Source: Proteus vulgaris
GTDB lineage: Bacteria; Pseudomonadota; Gammaproteobacteria; Enterobacterales; Enterobacteriaceae
Reading direction: 5' to 3'
Assembly (NCBI RefSeq): GCF_033708015.1
Contig: NZ_CP137920.1
Location: 1,302,001 to 1,366,000, forward strand
Length of the DNA stretch: 64,000 bases
In this document: positions 53,604 through 64,000 of the stretch, piece by piece
Layout of the letters: the number at the start of each line of letters is the position of its first letter
How positions within the stretch are numbered: position 1 is the first letter of the stretch
Notes under the pieces: model-generated
Seen by the model: only the letters and a program-made list of their open reading frames with translations
What the model was told of the DNA's origin: nothing
Database searches by the model: none
Program-made: the position numbers and the translations under genes

Positions 53604-53943
53604 CTAATCCTCTAAGTTTTAATAACCATATTTTTTAAACGGCAAGATAATGCCGAAAATATTGTCCTATGTAAAGGAATGTTATTGGGAAGCAATGGTG
53701 TTCACCTTGCTATTGCACTTAACATCCTTACCGCAACTTGCGTTTTACTTTGTGAAATAAAAAGTAATAACAGAAGTCGTAATTCTTTGTTTTGTGGTAT
53801 TTGTAGCAATAAAATAGCAACACCCTAACCACATAATGGGTGTGCAAGATAAAATTTTTGTATAAACCTTTTTGCATAAATAACAGAATGATCTTCTCGA
53901 TTCTGTCTTAAATTAAGAAGGGCTTTACAAAAACAAGCAGTGA
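53604..53943. other. infA promoter region downstream of aat
   Basis: Must hold the infA promoters. No frame, tRNA or clear terminator is visible. Confidence 0.4.
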
Positions 53944-54636
53944 TTATAATTCCAACGATTGCTGATACCAACACTTTTTATCAATAATCACTTTTTTCCA
54001 ACGAGCTAACGCAACTAAATAATGTTCACGTGAAATCTCAGTGGCGCCTAATGAGGCAGTATGAGAGTTTAGCACCTGACAATCAAATAGTTGACCCCCA
54101 TAACGAAGAAAATGGTTATAAAAAGCAATAAAGGCACATTTAGATGCGTTATCTCTACGGCTAAACATAGATTCGCCACAAAAAACGGCGCCGATGTTTA
54201 CACCATATAATCCTCCAATGAGTTCATCATCTTCCCAAACCTCAACAGAGTGAGCTTCACCTTGTTGATGAAGCGCGTTATAACCTGTTTTTATATCAGG
54301 ACCTATCCATGTTCCTTCTTCACGTACAGAACATGCTTCAATAACTGAAGCAAAGGCATGATTTAACGTAATTTTATAATTCTGGCGCTGAATAAATTTA
54401 CGTAAACTACGCCCAATATGCAAATCACCCGCCGATAAAACCGCTCTTGGGTCGGGTGACCACCATAGCGGTTCCTCGTTAGGGAAATACCAAGGAAAAA
54501 TACCCGATTGATAGGCAATACGTAATCGTGCAAGGGAGATTTCTCCCCCTATTGCTAATAAACCATTAGGCTCTTTTAACGCTAAATGAGGTTCTGGAAA
54601 ATCCAAATCACTATCATCTAATTGAAACAATGGCAT
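53944..54636 (-). CDS. aat: Leucyl/phenylalanyl-tRNA--protein transferase
   Basis: A 230-residue enzyme adding Leu or Phe to N-terminal Arg or Lys, creating primary N-degrons that ClpS recognises. [67 protein letters not shown] and [14 protein letters not shown] are family hallmarks. It begins one base after the cydC stop, so it sits at the end of the cydDC transcript. Confidence 0.96.
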   Translation of the reverse strand: MPLFQLDDSDLDFPEPHLALKEPNGLLAIGGEISLARLRIAYQSGIFPWYFPNEEPLWWSPDPRAVLSAGDLHIGRSLRKFIQRQNYKITLNHAFASVIEACSVREEGTWIGPDIKTGYNALHQQGEAHSVEVWEDDELIGGLYGVNIGAVFCGESMFSRRDNASKCAFIAFYNHFLRYGGQLFDCQVLNSHTASLGATEISREHYLVALARWKKVIIDKKCWYQQSLEL

Positions 54637-54637
54637 A

Positions 54638-56389
54638 TTATGCCTCGTGAGTTGGTGTTAATAGCGCTTGTCTTTGGTGAAACTTAGCATAATGCCCCTG
54701 TTGGTGTAATAACGAAGCATGGGTGCCTGTTTCAACGATTTTACCGCCATCCATAACGCAGATTTTATCCATTTTATCTAAACCATGAAGTCTGTGGGTG
54801 ATCATTAATACCGTCTTACCTTGGCAATGCTGATGTAAGAGTGTAAGGATCTGCTGTTCTGTATCGGCATCAAGACCTTCTGTTGGCTCGTCAAGCAATA
54901 CAAGAGGTGCATTGTGGAGTAGGGCTCTTGCAAGTCCTAAACGTCGCTGCTCGCCACCAGAGAGCTGCCTACCACCATCACCCATCCATGCATTTAAGCC
55001 TTCATCATTTTCAAGTAGTTGTCCAAGACCAACTTGCTGAAGAACCTGTTCAAGCTCTTCATCTGTTGCTTGTTCTTTTGCCATTAATAGATTTTCTCTT
55101 AATGTGTGGCTAAAGACATGAACGCGTTGAGGGACAACTGACATCATTGAACGTAATGTCGCTTCATCATAATTAGCAATAGGCACATTATTTAAACTGA
55201 TCGTGCCGTGAGTCGGATCAAAAGCGCGATTGATCAACTGTAATAGTGTCGATTTGCCACAACCTGTTTTTCCTAATAAGGCAATGTGTTGTCCTGCGTC
55301 AATCGTTAAATCAATATGATTGATGACTTGCATTGGTTGGTTTGGATAAGTAAAACAAATATCGTGCATTGTCAGTGTGGCGTGATTGTTGGATTCTCCT
55401 CCTTTTTCAGGAAAAGTGACATCAGGTTGTTGTTCAATTAAATGAGAAATACGCGTTGCTGATGTCATTACTTGTCCTAGATGCTGGAAAGCGACAGTAA
55501 CAGGCGCTAATGACTCAAATGCTGCCAATGCACAGAACGTAAATAAGGCAATTAATGCTTCTGGCATAAAGCTATTATCGATACCTCCCGCCGCCAGCCA
55601 TAGAATTAATGTCGCTGTTAGACCCGATGCGAGGATCATTAATGATTGTGATAAACCGGTTAAGTTTGCTTGTTGAGCTTGTCTACGCAGCCATTTAGCT
55701 TCAAGTTGCGCTAAATTTTGCCTAAAACGAGGTAATGCACCAAAAACAGTGAGTTCGGCTTGTCCTTGCAACATGCTGGTAAGTACTGTGCGATATTGAC
55801 CTCGTAAATCGGTGAGATCACGTCCAATAGGCTTTCCTGCGTAGTAGAATACGAAAGGCAAAACAATCAGCAAGGTAAGCATAATGCCACCTAGCGTATT
55901 GGCTAAACGAGCATCGATTAAGCCAAGGCCAAACATAATTGCCATAATGACAACAAAAGCGGCAATGATAGGGGAAATAACGCGAATATAAAGGTGATCG
56001 AGTGTTTCAACATCAGCCACTAAGCGGTTCAGTAACTCACCTTGACGAAAACGCGCTATTCCACCCGGTGAAAGCGGGAGGATCTTTTTAAAGGTGAATA
56101 CACGTAGGTGCGATAATACGCGAAATGTTGCGTCATGACTGACAAGTCTTTCAAAATAACGACCTGCGGTACGAAAAATTGCAGCACCTCGAACGCCTGC
56201 CGCGGGTAGCATATAGTTAAAACTATAAATTCCCGCAAACCCCGCAAGAGATGTCCCTGCTAAAAACCAGCCTGATAGTGTTAAAAGACCAATACTCGCC
56301 AGTAACGTCAGAATAGCAAGAATAATTCCCAGCAGTAACATAAACCAGTGACGGCGATAAAGCGCCAGAAAAGGAAGCAATACCCTCAT
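54638..56389 (-). CDS. cydC: Heterodimeric thiol ABC exporter subunit CydC
   Basis: A 583-residue ABC exporter half: six TM segments in the first 320 residues, then an ATPase with GKTGCGKST, the signature [10 protein letters not shown], Walker [13 protein letters not shown] and H-loop ITHRL. With CydD it exports glutathione/cysteine to the periplasm and is needed for cytochrome bd assembly. It starts two bases after cydD. Confidence 0.95.
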   Translation of the reverse strand: MRVLLPFLALYRRHWFMLLLGIILAILTLLASIGLLTLSGWFLAGTSLAGFAGIYSFNYMLPAAGVRGAAIFRTAGRYFERLVSHDATFRVLSHLRVFTFKKILPLSPGGIARFRQGELLNRLVADVETLDHLYIRVISPIIAAFVVIMAIMFGLGLIDARLANTLGGIMLTLLIVLPFVFYYAGKPIGRDLTDLRGQYRTVLTSMLQGQAELTVFGALPRFRQNLAQLEAKWLRRQAQQANLTGLSQSLMILASGLTATLILWLAAGGIDNSFMPEALIALFTFCALAAFESLAPVTVAFQHLGQVMTSATRISHLIEQQPDVTFPEKGGESNNHATLTMHDICFTYPNQPMQVINHIDLTIDAGQHIALLGKTGCGKSTLLQLINRAFDPTHGTISLNNVPIANYDEATLRSMMSVVPQRVHVFSHTLRENLLMAKEQATDEELEQVLQQVGLGQLLENDEGLNAWMGDGGRQLSGGEQRRLGLARALLHNAPLVLLDEPTEGLDADTEQQILTLLHQHCQGKTVLMITHRLHGLDKMDKICVMDGGKIVETGTHASLLHQQGHYAKFHQRQALLTPTHEA

Positions 56390-56391
56390 GA

Positions 56392-58161
56392 TTAAAGTTC
56401 CTCTTTACGATGAGCAAGAAGGCGAGCAAAAGTGCCGTTCTGTTGGCTTAACGATGCATAAGTGCCCGTTTCAATAATTTGGCCTTTTTCCATCACCCAA
56501 ATTTGGTCGTAACCGAATGTTTCTTCGAGTAGATGTGTAATCAGTAAGGTCGTTTGATTTAATGAGGCGTTATTAAGTGCATGCATCACACGTTGTTCAC
56601 TATGAGAATCAAGGCTTGCAGCAGGCTCATCTAATAACAAAAATTGACAAGGAGACAATAGAGCACGAGCAACAGCAATACGCTGAGCTTGACCAACAGA
56701 AAGGCGTGCAGCACCATCGCCAATAATCGTATTTAAGCCGTCAGGTAACTCATTAATAAAATCGCTGACATACGCTTTTTCAATGGCTAGGTTGATTTGT
56801 TCATTGCTGGCATTAGGCTGGCTTAAGCGAATATTATCCAGCAAGCTTTGTTCGGGTAAATTAGGATTCTGACCAACCCAACTTAAGCATTGACGCCATG
56901 CTTCAGGCGAGAGTTGCGTCAATTCAATATCATTAACTTTTAATGAACCTCGATAAGGTAAAAAACCAAGCAACGCATTTAATAACGAGCTTTTGCCTGC
57001 GCCACTTAGACCGACAATTGCAATTCGTTGATTAGGGTTAATGGTAAAGTTTAATGGACCCGCAAGTTTGACACCTTGATGCGATAGAATTTCTAGCTCA
57101 TGAGCGGTTATTTTAATACTCTCTGTTGTATTGATACGCTCATTGCCTGTGAATTGTGGTTTTTCACCTTCGGCTTCTAAAAATTCGACCAGAGATTCAG
57201 CCGCACCAATGGCTTGTGCTTTAGCATGATAGTAAGTACCTAAATCACGTAGAGGTTGAAAAAATTCAGGGGCTAAGATCAGCGCTAAAAAGCCTGAGAA
57301 AAGTGTCACTCCTAAACCATAACTCCCGAAATTAAGTTCACCTAAGTAAGAAAAACCAAAGTAAACAGCTACAACAGCGATAGAAACAGCAGTAAAGAAT
57401 TCCAATACGCCTGATGAAAGGAATGCCATTCTTAACACTTCCATGGTACGTTTGCGGAAATCTTCTGTTGCTTCCGTAATCTGTTTAACTTCAGCATGAC
57501 CACGGTTAAATAATCGTAATGTATCTAACCCTCTTAATCTATCGAGAAAATTACCACTTAAACGGCCTAATGCGAGAAAGTTTCTACGATTAGCATCTGC
57601 TGCACCTAATCCAACTAATGCCATAAATAATGGGATCAGTGGGGCGGTGAAAAATAGGATCAAGCCAGCAGCCCAGTTAACAGGGAAGATGGTGATAAGG
57701 ATAAGGAGAGGAACAATAGCAGAAAGATACATTTGCGGGATATAGCGCGCATAGTAATCTTGCATATCTTCTATTTGCTCTAGAATAATTGTTGCCCAAC
57801 TTCCTGCGGGTTTGCCTTTAACCCAGACAGGGCCTAGCTCTTCAAGTCTATCAAGAACAATTTTACGAATTTGTTGTCTGACCGCCATACCACAGCGATA
57901 ACCTACACGTTCCCGTATCGCCATCACCACAGCGCGTAAGATAAAAATACCAATAAGGGTGAGAAAGGTAGGTATGTGCGTATCACGACTCAAACTGTCC
58001 ATGATAAATGCTTGAAGTAAAACGGCTAATAACCATGCTTGTGCAATAATTAATAAACCGCTTACAACACCTAGGATCATTGATAGCCGTAGCCATCGAC
58101 GGGCTGGAGCACTTTGCTGTTTCAGCCATCGAACCAATTCACTTTGTTTAGTTTTATCCAT
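56392..58161 (-). CDS. cydD: Heterodimeric thiol ABC exporter subunit CydD
   Basis: 589 residues from the Met at 58161 (MDKTKQSELVRWLKQQS), matching E. coli CydD; the frame is open to 58194. Six TM segments with the conserved GKPAGSWATIILEQIEDMQDYYARY and GAADANRRNFLALGRLSGNFLDRLRGLDTLRLF, then an ATPase with GLSGAGKSS. The signature is LSVGQAQR instead of LSGGQ, as in other CydD proteins. First gene of the cydDC-aat transcript. Confidence 0.95.
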   Translation of the reverse strand: MDKTKQSELVRWLKQQSAPARRWLRLSMILGVVSGLLIIAQAWLLAVLLQAFIMDSLSRDTHIPTFLTLIGIFILRAVVMAIRERVGYRCGMAVRQQIRKIVLDRLEELGPVWVKGKPAGSWATIILEQIEDMQDYYARYIPQMYLSAIVPLLILITIFPVNWAAGLILFFTAPLIPLFMALVGLGAADANRRNFLALGRLSGNFLDRLRGLDTLRLFNRGHAEVKQITEATEDFRKRTMEVLRMAFLSSGVLEFFTAVSIAVVAVYFGFSYLGELNFGSYGLGVTLFSGFLALILAPEFFQPLRDLGTYYHAKAQAIGAAESLVEFLEAEGEKPQFTGNERINTTESIKITAHELEILSHQGVKLAGPLNFTINPNQRIAIVGLSGAGKSSLLNALLGFLPYRGSLKVNDIELTQLSPEAWRQCLSWVGQNPNLPEQSLLDNIRLSQPNASNEQINLAIEKAYVSDFINELPDGLNTIIGDGAARLSVGQAQRIAVARALLSPCQFLLLDEPAASLDSHSEQRVMHALNNASLNQTTLLITHLLEETFGYDQIWVMEKGQIIETGTYASLSQQNGTFARLLAHRKEEL

Positions 58162-58258
58162 AAGAAAAGATTCAAATCTGCAGGTGAGATACAAAGTATC
58201 AGAAAGGCCAAGGGTAAGTAGTTATACGCTTTGGCAACCAAGCTAGTATGTTACATGG

Positions 58259-58290
58259 TAAAAGGCGCTACTGAAATAGCGCCTTGAAAG
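58259..58290 (-). terminator. trxB terminator
   Basis: A perfect 9-bp GC-rich stem (AAGGCGCTA / TAGCGCCTT) right after the trxB stop, with a short T stretch on the minus strand. Confidence 0.7.
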
Positions 58291-58302
58291 GAAGTGAGGA
58301 TT

Positions 58303-59805
<1,503 letters not shown>

Positions 59806-59808
59806 GTG

Positions 59809-60303
59809 ATGATTGATAATAAAAAACGTCCGGGTAAAGATCTTGATAGAATAGACCGGAATATTCTAAATGAGCTTCAAAAAGATGGTCGTATTTCAAA
59901 CGTTGAGCTGTCTAAACGTGTAGGTTTATCACCAACACCTTGTTTAGAGCGTGTACGTCGTTTAGAGCGCCAAGGATTTATTTCTGGCTATACTGCACTG
60001 TTAAACCCACATTACTTAGATGCTTCATTATTGGTATTTGTGGAAATCACCTTAAACCGTGGTGCACCAGATGTTTTCGAACAGTTTAATATGGCTGTTC
60101 AAAAACTTGAAGAAATCCAAGAATGCCATTTAGTTTCTGGTGATTTTGACTATCTGTTGAAAACTCGTGTACCTGATATGTCCGCTTACCGTAAATTACT
60201 AGGCGAAACACTATTACGTCTTCCAGGTGTTAATGACACACGTACATACGTGGTTATGGAAGAAGTTAAACAAAGTAACCGCCTTGTAATTAAAACTCGT
60301 TAA
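59809..60303 (+). CDS. lrp: Leucine-responsive regulatory protein
   Basis: 164 residues from the ATG at 59809, directly after an in-frame GTG; GAGAG precedes it. The N-terminal winged HTH (ILNELQKDGRISNVELSKRVGLSPTPCLERVRRLE) and the RAM/AsnC ligand domain are nearly identical to E. coli Lrp, differing chiefly at the N-terminus and in GFISGY. It is a global regulator of amino acid metabolism and fimbriae; sdaCB in this window is a plausible target. Confidence 0.98.
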   Translation: MIDNKKRPGKDLDRIDRNILNELQKDGRISNVELSKRVGLSPTPCLERVRRLERQGFISGYTALLNPHYLDASLLVFVEITLNRGAPDVFEQFNMAVQKLEEIQECHLVSGDFDYLLKTRVPDMSAYRKLLGETLLRLPGVNDTRTYVVMEEVKQSNRLVIKTR

Positions 60304-60435
60304 GTCAACTTAATAGGTTGGTGCAAAGCAGGAAAAAGTTAGGTACACTCCTGTTTATGCATACAGTTTCAACGCTGGGGTATCTCAGCGTTGTTCCGTT
60401 TTAATTCACCCTAAGTTAAACCTGGAGAGCCCTCT

Positions 60436-64000
<3,565 letters not shown>

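Overview
The window is a chromosomal segment of an AT-rich member of the Enterobacterales. Gene content and order from gstB-dacC through grxA, ybjN, rlmC, art, ybjT, lysO, ybjD, macAB, cspD-clpSA, infA-aat-cydCD, trxB and lrp-ftsK follow the E. coli dacC-to-ftsK segment, but with insertions, losses (no nfsA, rimK, potFGHI or serW) and a low-GC codon usage that best fit Proteus (Morganellaceae). The species cannot be fixed from the sequence alone.

Bases 1-6720 hold the end of a type VI secretion (T6SS) accessory locus: the 3' part of a class 3 lipase effector, an overlapping lipoprotein gene (probable immunity), a decayed second copy of that junction, a stand-alone PAAR tip protein, an unrecognised two-TM protein, and a TssM/IcmF-like membrane protein with a degenerate P-loop and an AT-rich 5' end unlike the rest of the gene. 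Bases 6727-16175 hold a small EF-Tu-barrel-like gene, yoaE (TerC/CBS), gnd, two tandem dctA paralogues with nearly identical promoters, yeaK, and an iron-dependent alcohol dehydrogenase behind a perfect FNR-box match. Bases 16195-23522 hold the complete histidine operon hisLGDCBHA-F-IE on the minus strand with its leader peptide and attenuator. Then come yeeZ, gstB and dacC.

Between dacC and fhs lies a tnpA-less IS605-group (IS1341-like) tnpB element whose right end abuts the fhs stop codon. fhs, sdaB and sdaC form a one-carbon/serine block. After ybjG and yjbQ comes a well-preserved rybB small RNA with a sigma-E promoter, next to grxA. The rest is core: ybjC, ybjN, rlmC, a Bcr/CflA exporter, the arginine ABC transporter artPIQM, ybjT, lysO, ybjD, macAB, cspD, and the N-degron group clpS, clpA and aat. 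infA, cydDC, trxB and lrp follow, and an ftsK that runs off the window end and carries a 32-residue polyglutamine tract encoded by a pure hexanucleotide repeat.

Functionally the window joins interbacterial competition (T6SS), anaerobic and C4-dicarboxylate metabolism (dctA, FNR-linked yiaY, serine deamination), envelope upkeep (dacC, ybjG, RybB, macAB), disulfide and redox balance (grxA, trxB, cydDC) and protein turnover (aat, clpS, clpA). No tRNA, rRNA, CRISPR array or prophage was seen. The most interesting points are the T6SS locus with its relic immunity copy and mosaic TssM-like gene, the TnpB element whose predicted guide reads into fhs, the polyQ FtsK, and an orphan Fur-box-like site beside a perfect inverted repeat.
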